Assembly (NCBI RefSeq): GCF_042477335.2
Contig: NC_091255.1
Coordinates: 43,502,501-43,566,500 of the forward strand
Direction of reading: 5' to 3'
DNA from: Ovis canadensis
Lineage: Eukaryota > Chordata > Mammalia > Artiodactyla > Bovidae
Length of the DNA: 64,000 bases
Position 1 is the stretch's first letter. Every line of letters starts with the position of its first letter. A model generated the notes under the pieces. The model searched no databases and was not told the origin of the DNA. It worked only from the letters and a program-made list of their open reading frames with translations. The translations under genes and the position numbers were made by a program. Shown piece after piece: positions 22,501-32,539 of the stretch.

Positions 22501-25500
22501 ACCAGAGCACGCAAGGACCCCGTGAAGGCGTGCGTCCACAAGGGCAGAGAACAGGGCCGAGCAGGGCGCACTGTCTCGGGAGGGGCCTCCGAACCAGCGA
22601 GTCCCGGCTGGGAAACTGAGGCTCAGTGTGGCGGGTCCCGGCTGCCCAGCGATCATTGCTGGGGAGGAGGCCAGCTTTGTCTGTTCCCCCTCCACTCACA
22701 CATGGGAGGCCGCCTGGGCTCCGGCCTCCAGCTGCCCTCACGCTTCCGCCTCTCAGCCCCACAGGGCCCGCGGCGGGGGGTGGCCATGGAGCCCTGCCCG
22801 GAAGAGCAGTACTGGGACTCGCTGCTGAACACCTGCGTCTCCTGCAAACCCATCTGCAGCAGCCAGATTCCGCGCACCTGTGCGGCCTTCTGCAGTGAGT
22901 TCTGGGGCCCAGGCCCTCGCTGCAGGCGAGCAGCCTCTACTCCTCACACATGGGGCCTGAGGGGGTGGAGGAGGACAGACAGTGTGGGACCCTCTGCCTC
23001 TCGACCCTCCTGCCAGCTTGCAGCTTCCCCAGGGTGCCCTGTTCCTTCCTGCCTCAGGGCCTTTGCACAGGGATATTTAACCAGGGTTCCCTCCTGCCTG
23101 ACCTTTAGGTCTCAGCACCAAGTCAGAGCTCCTCTCTGACTGCCAGATGGAGAGTGGGCCCTCCTTCTCCGTTCTCTGCTTGCACTTCTTTCTGAGTCTT
23201 TTTACTATAGAAGTTATCAAACTGAGAGAGAACAGCATAACAAACCTGTCCACCCATCAGCAGCTTTAGGAATACTGCTTTTTCGGTTCCCAATCATTGT
23301 TTTAACTTGTGTATTTTAAAGTAAATCCAAGAACTCGTATTGTTTTACCTGTGCATAGTGGATCATGAATCCTTAATACATAGGCCTTCAAAATACAAAC
23401 TCAACATTTTATCACTCTCAGCAGTAATTCTTTAACATCGTCTACACTCACGCCATATTCTGATTGTCTTGACAAGTGTATTTTGCTTGCCTGATGGAAC
23501 TCATCATGACTTGTATCATGTTCTTTCCTGTGGGTTTGTTTTATGTGTGTCTCAACCACTAGACTGTGGGCTCAATTCCTTTCTTAAGCCTAGCACAGTG
23601 CCTGACACACAGTGCTTCATATAAATACTGGTGGAGTGGAGCTCAGACAGGCTAAGTGACTTGCCCAAGAGCACACAGCATAACAGTGGAAGAGATAGGA
23701 TTTGAAAAATGACTTTCTGACACCAACACCATGACTCTGAGCCACTATCCTTTAGCGAGGTGGTCATTCATTATGTTGACCGACAAACCCTGGAAAGAGG
23801 AATGGAAATGACTACATTTCATGGTTAAAAGATGAACCATAAAGCACCATGGCTGGGAGAGACCCACTGGCTGATGGGCTGAGGAGCATGGAGGTTTTCT
23901 TGTAGGAGGCACCACCTGAGATTGATCACTGAAGGCTGAGGATGTGGAGGCCAGGTGAGGGGGAAGGGCGCCCCCTGAGAAGGGACCAGTGTGGACAAAG
24001 GCCCAAGACCCAGAAAATATAGCAGAAACACTCAGGCCCTGTGGGGAGTCTGTGAGGTCTGGCAGTGAGGGTGGTGGCCTGCGGAGCTGTCACCTACACA
24101 GGCACATGGGGGACCCGAGGAGGGCAGGAGGTCGTGGCAACCCTGGGACAAGGCCGCCATTAGGCTACCTCCCCCTGTGCTGGGGTTGGGGGCCCAGGGC
24201 CAGGGCAGGGCAAGGGGAGGTCCCAGATCTATGCCTCCCTGGTCTTGTCCTCTACTTTGAAAAGGACATAAGGGCTGGCATGTCTGCATTGCAAAGAGGC
24301 GTGGTGAATATTCTACTTAAACCTTGAGCGTTATTCACTATGTGTCAGGCACTGTGTTGGGGGCTTCAAATCCTCATAGCAACTGGAAGAAATCACCATA
24401 TTATATTGTGATTATCCCTCTCCTGGGAAACAGGAGACTAAGTCACAGAGAGGCCCAGCTGCCACGTGAAGTGGGGATGAGGGTGCCCCAAACCTGAGTA
24501 GCTTCAAGGTCTGGCTTCTGGGCCTCTGTCGTGTGCTGCCTCCAAAATGCCTGCAAACCTGCCTGCAGGTCACGGTTCCATAGGAACAGAATCCTCCTTA
24601 GAGACAAAGGGGACCCGCCCTGCAGAAAGGCAGGTCTGTAATGCACTCAGAACTGCTCTCTGAGCAAGTATGAATGGCCTTCGTTTTGCTTCACTTCTGC
24701 CCCTGGTAGTGATACTTGTTTGAGCTCCTGTGACTCTCATTTATTATTAGGACAGGAAGAACACTGTCGTTCAAGCTTTCCCACCTCCTGTCCAGGCCCC
24801 TCCCCAACTCACCAAGGGGTATGCTGGCTTCCTTCTCCATTCCTTGTATTTATAAGAGATATGCTTCTCCTTTATGAGATTTGAAAATGAGATTTGAAAT
24901 AAAGAACTCCTGTGATAACGTAATAACTTAGATATCAATGGTAAAATATAACTAGAAAATCTTTATATGGTTAGTACTAGGAAATGCACTTTTAATATGT
25001 AGAGCAAAGAACAAATACTAATGAAAAACAAGAACATTTTAAACTAGATATAGAAAAAAATACTACACATCAAAACACATGCAGTGCAGCTTAACAGCAC
25101 ACAGTGGACAAGATACCATCTAGTGTTTGCATCATGGAAAAGGACTGGGACTACTCTGGAATTGCTTTTGGGGAACTGGACTAGGATTTTTTTTCACTGG
25201 GATGCCCTTTGAGGTCAAACCTGCAGGTCCTGTGTGTGTCCGTCAGTAACATCATTGATCTCTGTCTCCCAGAGTCACTCAGTTGCCGCGAAGAGCAAGG
25301 CAGGTACTATGACCTGCTCCTGAGGGACTGCATCAGCTGTGCCTCCATCTGCGGACGTCACCCCAAGCAGTGCACACATTACTGTGAGAAGACGCTGAGG
25401 AGCCAAGTGAGCCTCCTACCAGAGTTCAGGAGACAGCGGGCCGGAGAGGCCCCGACCCGAGCAGACACCCTGGGGAAGCACCAGGTGCCAGAGCACAGAG

Positions 25501-28500
25501 GCTTGGATGCGGGTCCAGGTAAGCCACCTGCTGTGTGTGGCCTGCACTTGGCTCAAGATCCAAGTGGGTGGAAGGCAGGCACCAGGCCTCAGTAAGGAGG
25601 GGCTGTGAAGCAGCAAGTCCAGTGCATGCAGATAACCAGGAGCCAGGCTGCGGGCTGGTCGTCACAGGAAGAGAAACTAGGCAAAGTTTACAGAAGTCTG
25701 TGGGCAAGAGGAAAGCAGCAGAAGAAAAAAGACCAGACAGTCAGGAGTCTCCTGACAGCCTCCGAATGAGCTCTCAGAACACAGGGCCACAAGTGACCAG
25801 CACAGCCAATCTGTGAGCAAGACCCCCAAGCCCATTCAGAGAGACGGAGACTCATCAGGGCCTACAGGCCATGTCTGCCCCACACAGTGTCCCTCCGGAG
25901 GTCTGGGACTTACACGTGTCCCACTGTGTCCCGACGCGTGTGTGTGCAGGTGAGGCCAGAGCTGGGCTTGGCAAGGACTGTAAACAGAAGGTGCTGAGTC
26001 CAGACCCCGGGTCCTGAGGGTGGGGGTGGGGCGTGAAGGATGGTCACACAGCGGAGCTGACCTCTCTCCATCCCCTCCTGCCCCCCGACTCACTCCGCAC
26101 CCTGCCAACCCCCACCTCGGCCCACTCCACCTCTCTGGGAAAGGCCATTCCTTTGTTTGATGGGAACAGTGCAAGCTTAGCTGGGCTGGGGCTCCAGGCA
26201 TCCACACCTGTGGCCACTTCCCTCCTGTCTCTGTCTTCACGGGGCTTCTCCGTGGGTCTGTCTTCCTCTTTCTAAGGACACTTGTCATTGAATTCAGGGC
26301 CACCCTCATCCAAGGTGGCCTCACCTCCAGATCCTTACATTTTTTTTTTAAAGTTTTCTTTTGGCTACATGTGGCACACAAGATCTTTCCTGCCTCCTGC
26401 AGGGTCTTTCAGGGCTCAGTAGCTGCAGCTCTCAGGCTTAATAGCTCTGTGGGATGTGGGATCTTAGTTCCTCAAACAGGGACTGAACCCCCACCCCCTG
26501 CATTGTAAGCTGGATTCTCTTTTCCCCAACTCTACTTATTTCTTTTCAGCTGCACTAGGCCTCTGCCCCTGCCAGCAGGTTTTCTCTCGTGGCGAGTTGC
26601 GGGGTGCTCTCTAGTTGTGGGGCACGGGCTTCAGTAGTTGTGGCCCATGGGCTTAGTTGCTCCATGGCATGTGAGAACTTCCTGGCCCAGGGATCGAACC
26701 CCTGTCCCCTGCACTGCAAAGCAGATTCTTAACCACTGGACCAGCAGGGAAGTTCCCCAGACCCTTAACTTGGTCACATCCACAAAGGCTCCTCTCTCAC
26801 AAATCAGGTCACATGTGTGTGTAGGGTGCCTGCCCAGGGGGCTCCTTGGGGGCACACTGGCATATAGCCTGGTGGTCGGTCTTGTCCCTGGCTTTTTGCT
26901 TACCTTGGGGCATGGAGTGTTTTCTCTTCCCATCCCTGCCACTGCCACATGCGACGTCACCACTGTGAGGGCTGCCCCCAGGCCTGAAGCCAGGGAAGAG
27001 GTGCAGACAGCCTTGTGCACCTACCTCACTCCTCCCCAGCTGGCCCACTTGCTGGGCCAGGGCTGCAGGGATGCTGGCCAAACGTTCCACTGGGTCCGGC
27101 GGCAGCCAATAGCATGGAGGTGGAGTATCTGCCCCATTCCCCCAGAAGGCAGACCTGACCATGAGCACCAGTGGCCGTGGGCCCAGGCTCAAATCCTGTC
27201 CTCCCTCGGCCACACCAGCCAAGCCAAAGCCACTAGGGCCCTCAGGATGGTCACAGCACTGCCAGTCTAGCCGGCTGGAGTTCCAGCCCAGCAGCAGCAG
27301 TTTCCAGGCGAGACTGGTTCTGAGAACAGTGTAAAGGGTTGAACAAATCAAATGGAAAGTTCAGTTCAGTTCAGTTGCTCAGTCGTGTTCGACTCTTAGC
27401 AATCCCATGGACTGCAGCATGCCAGGCTTCCCTGTCCATCACAGACTCCCAGAACCTACTGAAACTCATGTCCACTGCATCGGTGATGCCATCCAACCAT
27501 CTCATCGTCTGTTGTCCCCTTCTCCTCCTGCCTTCAATCTTTCCCAGCATCAGGGTCTTTACCAATGAGTTAGCTCTTTGCATCAGGTGGCCAAAGTATT
27601 GGAGTTTCAGCTTCAGCATCAGTCCTTCCAATGATATCCAGGACTGATTTCCTTTAGGACTGACTGGTTGGATCTCCTTGCAGTCCAAGGGACTCTCAAG
27701 AGTCTTCTCCAATATCACAGTTCAAAAGCATCAATTCTGCGCTCAGCTTTCTTTATAGTCCAACTCTCACATCCATACATGACTACTGGAAAACCATAGC
27801 TTTGACTAGATGGACCTTTTTTGGTAAAGTAATGTCTCTGCTTTTTAATATGCTGTCTAGGTTGGTCACAGCTTTTCTTCCAAGGAGCAAGCATCTTTTA
27901 ATTTCATGGCTGCAGTCACCATCTGCAGGGATTTTAGAGCCCCCAAAATAAAGTCTCTGTTTCCACTGTTTCCCCATCTATTTGCCATGAAGTGATGGGA
28001 CCAGATGCCTTGATCTTAGTTTCCTGAATGTTGAGTTTTAAGCCAGCTTTTTCACTCTCCTCTTTCACTTTCATCAAGAGGTTCTTTAGTTCTTCTTTGC
28101 TTTCTGCCATAAGGGTGGTGTCACCCACATATCTGAGGTTATTGATATTTCTTCCAACAATCTTGATTCCAGCTTGTGCTTCATCCAACCTGGCAATTCA
28201 CATGAAGTACTCTGCATATACGTTAAATAAGCAGGGTGACAATATGCAGCCTTGATGTACTCCTTTCCTGATTTGGAACCAGTCCGTTGTTTCATGTCCA
28301 TTTCTAACTGTTGCTTCTTGACCTGCATACAGATTTCTCAGGAGATAGGTCAGGTGGTCTGGTATTCCCACCTCTTTAAGAATTTTCCCCAGTTTGTTGT
28401 AATCCATACAGTTAAAGGATTTGGTGTAGTCAATAAAGCAGATGTTTTTCTGGAATTCTCTTGCTTTTTCGATGATCTAATGGATGTTGACAATTTTATC

Positions 28501-31500
28501 TCTGGTTCCTCTGCCTTTTTAAAATCCATATTGAACATCTGAAATTTCTTGGTTCATGTACTGTTGAAGCCTAGCTTGGAGCATTTTTGAGCATTACTTT
28601 CCTAGCGTGTGAGATGAGTGCAATTGTGTGGTAGTTTGAACATTCTTTGGCATTGCTTTTCTTTGGGACTGGAATGAAAACTGACCTTTTCCAGTCCTGT
28701 GGCCACTGCTGAGTTTTCCAAATTTGCTGGTATATTGAGTGCCGCACTTTCACAGCATCATCTTTTAGGATCTGAAATTGCTCAGCTGGAATTTCATCAC
28801 CTCCACTAACTTTGTTCATAGTGATGCTTCCTAAGGCCCACTTGACTTCACATTCCAGGATGTCTGGTTCTAGGTGAGTGATCACACCATCATGGTTATC
28901 TGGTCATTAAGATTTTTTTGTACAGTTCTGTGTATTCTTGCCACCTCTTCTTAATATCTTCTGTTACGCTATACTGTTTCTGTCTTTTATTGTGCCCATC
29001 TTTGCATGAAATATTCCCGTGGTATCTCTAATTTTCTTGAAGAGATCTCTGCTGCTACTGCTAAGTCACTTCAGTCGTGTCTGACTCTGTGTGACCCAAC
29101 AGACGGCAGCCCACCAGGCTCCCCTGTCCCTGGGATTCTCCAGGCAAGAACACTGGAGTGGGTTGCCATTTCCTTCTCCAATGCATGAAAGTGAAAAGTG
29201 AAAGGGAAGTCGCTCAGTCATGTCCGACACTTCGTGACCCCATGGACTGCAGCCTACCAGGCTCCTCTGTCCATGGGATTTTCCAGGCAAGAGTACTGGA
29301 GTGGGGTGCCACTGCCATCTCCGAAGAGATCTCTAGTCTTTCCCATTCTATTGTTTTCCTCTATTTCTTTGCATTGATTGCTGGAAAACCTGCTTGGAAA
29401 TGAACCAAGCACTGCCCCTGGTGGCAGTGCTCAGAACTGCGCCTGCCGGCCTGGTTCTTAGGCAAGCACAGAGGTCACCTCCTTTCCAGACAGAAGTCCC
29501 TGGGCCTGGGGTCAGCAGACAGCGAGGCACTGGGCCAGGCTGCTCCATCCCAGGGCCAGGTCACTAGGGCCGAGACAGGGCAGCAACCAAGCTGCAGACC
29601 TGAATGGCTTGGTGACTGAGCACAGGAAGCAGAGCAGAGGCGGGGACCCTGTGCTCCCATCTGGCAGCCAGCAGGCTCCCCCCTCTTTCCTGTCTGGAAG
29701 GGGTGACATGCATGAGTTGTGATGGGAGAGAAAAGGCATTAAGACCGAGGTTTGGGGCACACTCCCCAGAAGCAATGCCTGCTGGAGGCAGGGTTGTCGA
29801 TTCCCAGGTGTTCCCATCGAAGCACATCTCATCCCAGGCTGTACCCCAAGTGCTTGCCTTCCCCTCCCTCCTCACTCCCTGCCCCTGAGGTCCGGCCCAT
29901 CTCAGTATCCATCATGCAGCTGGTCCCCAGTCAAGGACTGCATCCACGTCACCGGAAGTGATAGTGCAGAGTCTGTGGGACTCTGAAAGCATGCCCGTGT
30001 CTCCAGCCTGGGTGCAGCTAGAAGGTGACACGTTCAACGGTTCAGCCCAGCCTGACCCGAGGGCAGAAATCAGGAACCATCTCTGAATGCCAGCAGCTAG
30101 TCTCCAGTCAGTCTGAGTGTTGGAATTCACGCTGAAAACACCTGAAATATGCAGATGTGTGGTTGTGAATTGACCTGGCAGTCCTGTGTACTGAGCAGTG
30201 TCAGAGAATAGACACTGGTGGCTGGTAATTCTGCCTCTGACGGGAAGGCTTGTCCAGCCGGCCTGATGGTTTTCCTTTATCCCGGGGTGCATAGGAGCAG
30301 ACGGAGAGACCTGGGAACTGGGAAACATGGTGTCACCTGGTTCTGCACACCCTGTGACCTCTCCCTGGATCCTCTCACCTCTCAGGATCTCGGCCTCCAG
30401 ATCTGTAGCCTCACTCAGGGTCTTTGGTTTCCCTCCCCCACCGAAGACCTCTCTGAGCTCTGGTCAGCACCGCTGGCCTGAGGTGGTGACACCAGCCTGC
30501 TCAGAGCTCTGTAAACATCAAGGCAGCACAGGCCAGCAGTCACTTTATCCAACTCTCTCTTGGGAGTGTGTGTAAGGAAGAGGACCAGTGTCCACGCTCA
30601 TCATGTGTGTGTGTGGTTGGCCAGGCCCTGGCCTGGAGTCCATCAGGCCTGCCACTGATTCCAGCTCTGCAATTGGGACCACGGTGATTCTGAGGCTCAG
30701 TTTTGTTTTCTGCAAGATGGACTATAAGACTGTGCAACCACTGTTGAAAACCATCAGGCTCCTCAAACAGCTCAACACGGAGCTGCCATCTGCCCCACAC
30801 TCCACCCCTGGGATGCGTCCATGAGAGTGAACACAAGGTCCACATGGAAACCTGCAAGTTTGACACCACTCCAGTGTTCCCTGTGGACAGACAAATGACA
30901 CATGTGACCACAGGCCTGAGCTTCGGAAACACACTGAGGGGCTGACATAAAGGCCCCGTGCTGCAAGTCTGTCGGTGGCCAGAACTGGTGCAGAGACAGC
31001 CTAGTGGAGCCTGGGAGAGGGGGGTCACCACGATGGGTGCGGGACTAGGCCCACCCCCAGGCACACATGCAGCGGCTGCAAAACCCTGTGAACACACTGA
31101 ATCCCTGCCTCATCAGCTTTACAGCTATGCAGCCATGGACTACACCTCAGTCTCTAAAGAGGTGACCAGCCCTCACTTCCAGAGCACGAGGATCTGGGAG
31201 ATGCTAAAGAATGCACTGTGTGCTCCAAAGGCAGCAGGCGGCCAGCAGCCCTTCCTCCAGGTGGAGGGAGGCCCAGGGCAGGTGACGAGGGCAGGGCTTT
31301 GGCTCAGGCCCTGAGAGGCAGAGGGACCAGCACCCCATTTCCCTAGGGCCCCTGGCTTTACACCTGCCCCCCAAACTCGGAAGCAGCTGCACTGTCTCTC
31401 TCTCGAAGCTTGTGCCCACAGGTCAGACAGGCACACACCCTCCCTGGATAGCTATCTCCCTGTTCACCCAGCCACCTCTGGTATTGCTGCAAGTCACACG

Positions 31501-32539
31501 CCAAAGGAGACGAGAGCAAAAACGGTGTCCAGCTCCACCATCTCAGAGGCTGCTCCAGGCCAGGGTGGGAGCAGGCTAAGCCTGACCCTCCAAGGGGGTG
31601 AAGGGTAACCACAGAGCTTGCGTTGGGCTGACAGGGCAAGAGCGAGCATGGAGGAGGAGGGGCTGCTCCCTGAGGAGAGGCGCCTCAGGGAGGCCTTTCT
31701 CATTCTCACCCCGGCCTTGTCCGGCAGCGCCTGCAGGGCTGAAGCTGAGCGCTGACCAGCTGGCCCTGGTCTACAGCACGCTGGGCCTATGTCTCTGTGC
31801 CATCGTCTGCTGCTTCCTGCTGGCCGTGGCCTGCTTCCTCAAGAGGAGGGGGGTCCAGGTCTCCTTCCCGACCCGCCCAGGGCCGTGTCCCACGCAGGCC
31901 AAGGCCTCCAAGGGTGAGTGTTCACTGGGGTCCCAGGCATCTCTCTGTCCTGTCCCTGCCCTGTTTCTAAGGGGACAGCGCCAGGCAGCTCCTCCTGGGG
32001 AGGCCTGGAGCTGGTCAGTGCAGCACCCGCTCAGACCAGATGAACAAGGTCAAACAGCAAGGTGAGAAGAGAAGGGGCTTGAGGAAGGGGGGGTGGAGCA
32101 TGGGATGGGGGTGTGAGGTCCGCAGGGCTAAAACCGGAGGTGGTGGGTCTCCTGGCGCTTTGGGACTGTAAGACCCGCACCTGCACATCCGCCCCGGCGG
32201 AAGAGGAGGGCGTGGCCGGGCTGCCTCGGGGAGAAGGCGGAGGAGGAGGGGTCCGCGCCGAGGCCAACGCCCTCTCCTCTCTGCACAGATGATTGGATGG
32301 AAGCCGGCCGCGTGGCAGGGACGCCTCCCGAGCCAGTGGAGACTTGTAGCTTCTGCTTCCCGGAGTGCAGGGCGCCCACCCAGGAGAGCGCAGGCGCGCC
32401 CCCGACACCCGTGTCCGAGCGCACAGGGAGGAGGGCGAGCCAGGAACAGAGAGCAGCCGGACAGCCCTGCGTGCGCGCTGCGAACGGGGGGATCGAGGTG
32501 GTGTACACACCAGCGCAGGAAGGAGGCCTGGCCACGTGA
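10482..32539 (+). CDS. TNFRSF13B: TNFRSF13B (TACI) receptor, five coding exons, whole gene span
   Basis: TACI is a B-cell surface receptor of the TNF-receptor family that binds BAFF and APRIL and signals through TRAFs and CAML to class switching and B-cell homeostasis. The coding exons are 10482-10533, 22757-22894, 25273-25518, 31728-31913 and 32289-32539. They sum to 873 nt, giving 290 residues plus a stop; the human protein has 293. There is no signal peptide, as expected for this type III membrane protein. CRD1 spans residues 31-63 and CRD2 68-101; each has six cysteines and a ligand-binding D-x-L motif (DSL at 38-40, DLL at 77-79). One hydrophobic helix covers about 157-183 and is followed by KRR. 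The tail carries the conserved [19 protein letters not shown] block; PTQE at 237-240 fits the TRAF-binding pattern. All introns are GT-AG with matching phases. No frameshift or premature stop was seen, so the gene looks functional. Confidence 0.95.
11722..11812 (+). mobile_element. CHR-type SINE, 3'-truncated
   Basis: GGGACTTCCCAGGTGGTCCA through GGGTTTGATGCCTGGTCGGG, then unique sequence. Confidence 0.8.
12435..12615 (-). mobile_element. L1 3'-end fragment
   Basis: The + strand shows TTGATTTACAATGTTTGTGT and TTCCCTATGCTATAGAGTAG, the reverse complement of an artiodactyl L1 3'UTR. Confidence 0.7.
12660..12745 (+). other. TATA box and poly(A) signal 70 bp apart, possible LTR remnant
   Basis: TATAAAA at 12666-12672 is followed by a pyrimidine-rich stretch and AATAAA at 12736-12741. 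This compact order is typical of a retroviral LTR U3-R end. The flanks are L1 and no second LTR or internal region is seen, so this is only a suggestion. Confidence 0.3.
12742..14465 (-). mobile_element. Old L1, 3' part, antisense
   Basis: The + strand runs from AAAGTTCACCAGTTTAAAAT (3'UTR) through GCAAAAGTTTTTGCCTATAA to TTGCATTGAATTTGTAGAAT (ORF2 end), a mammal-wide L1M-type fragment. A Bov-tA sits at 13078-13290. Confidence 0.8.
13078..13290 (+). mobile_element. Bov-tA SINE inserted in an old L1
   Basis: A tRNA-derived head (GGTAAAGAATCTGCCTGCAA, GTTGATCCCTGGGTC) is joined to a BovA tail (CCAGTATTCTTGCC type, GGGCTACAGTCCATGGGGTT). Confidence 0.9.
14885..15040 (+). mobile_element. CHR-type SINE
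   Basis: CTCTGGTGGTCCAGTGGCTA, CTCCATCCCTTGCTAGGGAA and an AAATAAATAAA end. Confidence 0.83.
15582..15610. repeat. GGAACGGGGA triplication
   Basis: Three near-perfect 10-bp copies of GAGGAACGGG, followed by a pyrimidine-rich stretch to 15,665. Confidence 0.7.
16334..16461 (+). mobile_element. Bov-tA SINE, internally shortened
   Basis: A BovA tail with only a remnant of the head. It is flanked by TTCTATTCAGTGG (16321-16333) and TTCTATTCACTGG (16462-16474), a 13-bp duplication with one mismatch. The host is an antisense L1. Confidence 0.88.
16579..16827 (-). mobile_element. Ruminant L1 3' end inserted in the old L1
   Basis: A T-rich start, then GTTTTGCCATACATTGAGAT, GAATCTGCCACGGGTGTACA and ACACATGTACACCTGTGGCA. 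TTCAAGGT flanks it (16571-16578 and 16828-16835). The interior is rearranged: the middle reads in the opposite sense to the 20.7-kb copy, suggesting an inversion during insertion. Confidence 0.8.
17091..17238 (-). mobile_element. CHR-type SINE inserted in an old L1
   Basis: The + strand reads TTTGGCTGTGCCGGGTCTTA to CCACTAGGGAAGTCC. A perfect 14-bp target-site duplication ACTCCTAAGTATTT lies at 17077-17090 and 17239-17252. Confidence 0.92.
18140..19500 (-). mobile_element. Old L1-type sequence, antisense
   Basis: Resembles L1M/L1ME 3' parts: TTTATCCTGCTTGGAGTCCA at 18,213, then GGGTTCACTCTCCGTGCTGC, CAACCACTGATCTGTCTTCC and TCCTCCGTGTCTTTTCATAG between 18.7 and 19.0 kb. Boundaries and subfamily are uncertain; it may be two elements. 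Confidence 0.6.
19867..19967 (+). mobile_element. CHR-type SINE
   Basis: TCCAGTGGTTAGGACTCCGC and GGGTTCGATTCCTGATCAGG. A 13-bp target-site duplication AAAAGTAGCACAT lies at 19854-19866 and 19968-19980. Confidence 0.92.
20742..21340 (-). mobile_element. Ruminant L1 3' end
   Basis: The + strand contains GCCATACATCAACATGAATC, CACCAGCCCCAAGCATCCTG, ATATTATACATGTTTCAATG and AATGGCTGAGTAATACTCCA, characteristic of bovid L1 3' regions in reverse complement. Confidence 0.85.
21341..21662 (-). mobile_element. CHR-type SINE, long form
   Basis: The + strand runs from TTTGGCTGTGCTGGGTCTTC through TTGTGGTGCACGGGCTTAGC to TTTACCAGAGTCACCAGGGA. It directly adjoins a ruminant L1 3' end. Confidence 0.87.
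22160..22265. mobile_element. MIR SINE fragment
   Basis: CATTTATTGAGTGCCTGCTG, TTTGCTAGGCTCTG and ATTCATTTAATGAGCACC. Confidence 0.7.
22757..22894 (+). CDS. TNFRSF13B: TNFRSF13B coding exon 2 (CRD1)
   Basis: The acceptor AG is at 22755-22756 and the donor GTGAGT starts at 22895. The single base left over from exon 1 requires this acceptor: it gives the junction T-P-Q-G and keeps CPEEQYWD in frame. A second AG at 22763-22764 would shift the frame. The exon holds cysteines 31, 44, 47, 51, 59 and 63, which form CRD1. LLNTC contains an N-x-C sequon at residues 42-44, a rare glycosylation form of uncertain use. Confidence 0.93.
23565..23715. mobile_element. MIR SINE fragment
   Basis: TAGCACAGTGCCTGACACAC and AGGCTAAGTGACTTGCCCAA, then GCACACAGCATAACAGTGG. 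Confidence 0.78.
24320..24465 (+). mobile_element. MIR SINE fragment
   Basis: CACTATGTGTCAGGCACTGT, AAATCCTCATAGCAACTGGA and AGACTAAGTCACAGAGAGGC. Confidence 0.8.
25273..25518 (+). CDS. TNFRSF13B: TNFRSF13B coding exon 3 (CRD2 and stalk)
   Basis: The exon begins after CTCCCAG and ends before GTAAGC. It completes codon 64 and encodes CRD2 (cysteines 68, 83, 86, 90, 97 and 101), including the strongly conserved [11 protein letters not shown] segment, then a polar stalk to residue 145. CRD2 is the main high-affinity ligand-binding domain in TACI. Its YYDLLLRDC segment keeps the D-x-L contact motif. Confidence 0.95.
26341..26757 (-). mobile_element. Two adjoining CHR-type SINE copies
   Basis: The + strand shows an incomplete copy (GGCTACATGTGGCACACAAG to CCTGCATTGTAAGCTGGATT, about 26341-26520) and then a fuller one (TTCAGCTGCACTAGGCCTCT to CCACTGGACCAGCAGGGAAG). 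CAGATCCTTAC before and CAGACCCTTAAC after may be one diverged duplication, which would mean one copy inserted into the other. Confidence 0.82.
27357..29380 (-). mobile_element. BovB (RTE-type) LINE, 5'-truncated, antisense, TNFRSF13B intron 3
   Basis: The - strand carries the BovB reverse transcriptase in broken frames. Recognisable blocks include [27 protein letters not shown] and [14 protein letters not shown]. The catalytic FADD/YADD box reads YVGD, so two of its residues are altered. Reading frame changes several times between about 27.4 and 28.9 kb. The 3' tail with the CAGTTCAGTTCAGTTGCTCAGT signature is at 27,360. The endonuclease half is absent. A Bov-A2 (29051-29322) interrupts it. 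It is an inactive fossil and the likely source family of the tails of the Bov-tA and Bov-A2 copies seen here. Confidence 0.93.
29051..29322 (-). mobile_element. Bov-A2 SINE inserted in the BovB LINE
   Basis: This is a dimeric BovA element (two copies of the GACTGCAGCC/ACGGCAGCCC-TTCCAGGCAAGA segment). It is flanked by a perfect 12-bp target-site duplication GAAGAGATCTCT at 29039-29050 and 29323-29334. BovB sequence resumes directly after it. Confidence 0.93.
31728..31913 (+). CDS. TNFRSF13B: TNFRSF13B coding exon 4 (transmembrane)
   Basis: The acceptor is GGCAG and the donor is GTGAGT at 31914. The exon encodes the juxtamembrane GLKLSADQ motif, the transmembrane helix ([20 protein letters not shown] onward) and the start of the cytoplasmic tail, KRRG. 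The rest of this exon's tail segment ([20 protein letters not shown]) resembles human TACI only loosely, so this part of the tail is free to diverge. Confidence 0.93.
31914..32288 (+). other. TNFRSF13B: TNFRSF13B intron 4 (375 bp)
   Basis: GC-rich, no repeat seen. Confidence 0.85.
32289..32539 (+). CDS. TNFRSF13B: TNFRSF13B coding exon 5 (cytoplasmic tail and stop)
   Basis: The exon begins after CTGCACAG and ends at TGA 32537-32539. It encodes residues 208-290: an acidic start (DDWMEAG), the conserved cysteine-rich TRAF-binding block with PTQE, a less conserved middle section, and the conserved C-terminal PAQEGG. Length and end point agree with the TACI family. Confidence 0.93.

Larger units (their letters stand above)
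10534..22756 (+). other. TNFRSF13B: TNFRSF13B intron 1 (12.2 kb)
   Basis: From 11.7 to 21.7 kb it is mostly old antisense L1 with Bov-tA, CHR and ruminant L1 insertions (listed separately). 10.6-11.7 kb and 14.5-16.2 kb are largely unique. No extra exon was recognised. Confidence 0.8.
22895..25272 (+). other. TNFRSF13B: TNFRSF13B intron 2 (2.4 kb)
   Basis: Contains two MIRs and a diverged LINE-like stretch at 23.2-23.5 kb. The last 500 bp are AT-rich and unique. Confidence 0.75.
25519..31727 (+). other. TNFRSF13B: TNFRSF13B intron 3 (6.2 kb)
   Basis: Contains the CHR pair (26.3-26.8 kb) and BovB with its Bov-A2 (27.4-29.4 kb). 29.4-31.7 kb is GC-rich unique sequence with no recognised exon. 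Confidence 0.75.

Noticed and set aside
22763-22764. Alternative AG acceptor for TNFRSF13B exon 2
   Set aside because: With one base left over from exon 1 it puts the CRD1 frame out of phase.
27371-28885. Series of - strand frames with reverse-transcriptase motifs as a gene
   Set aside because: They are frame-broken pieces of a truncated BovB LINE with a mutated catalytic box, so not a host gene.
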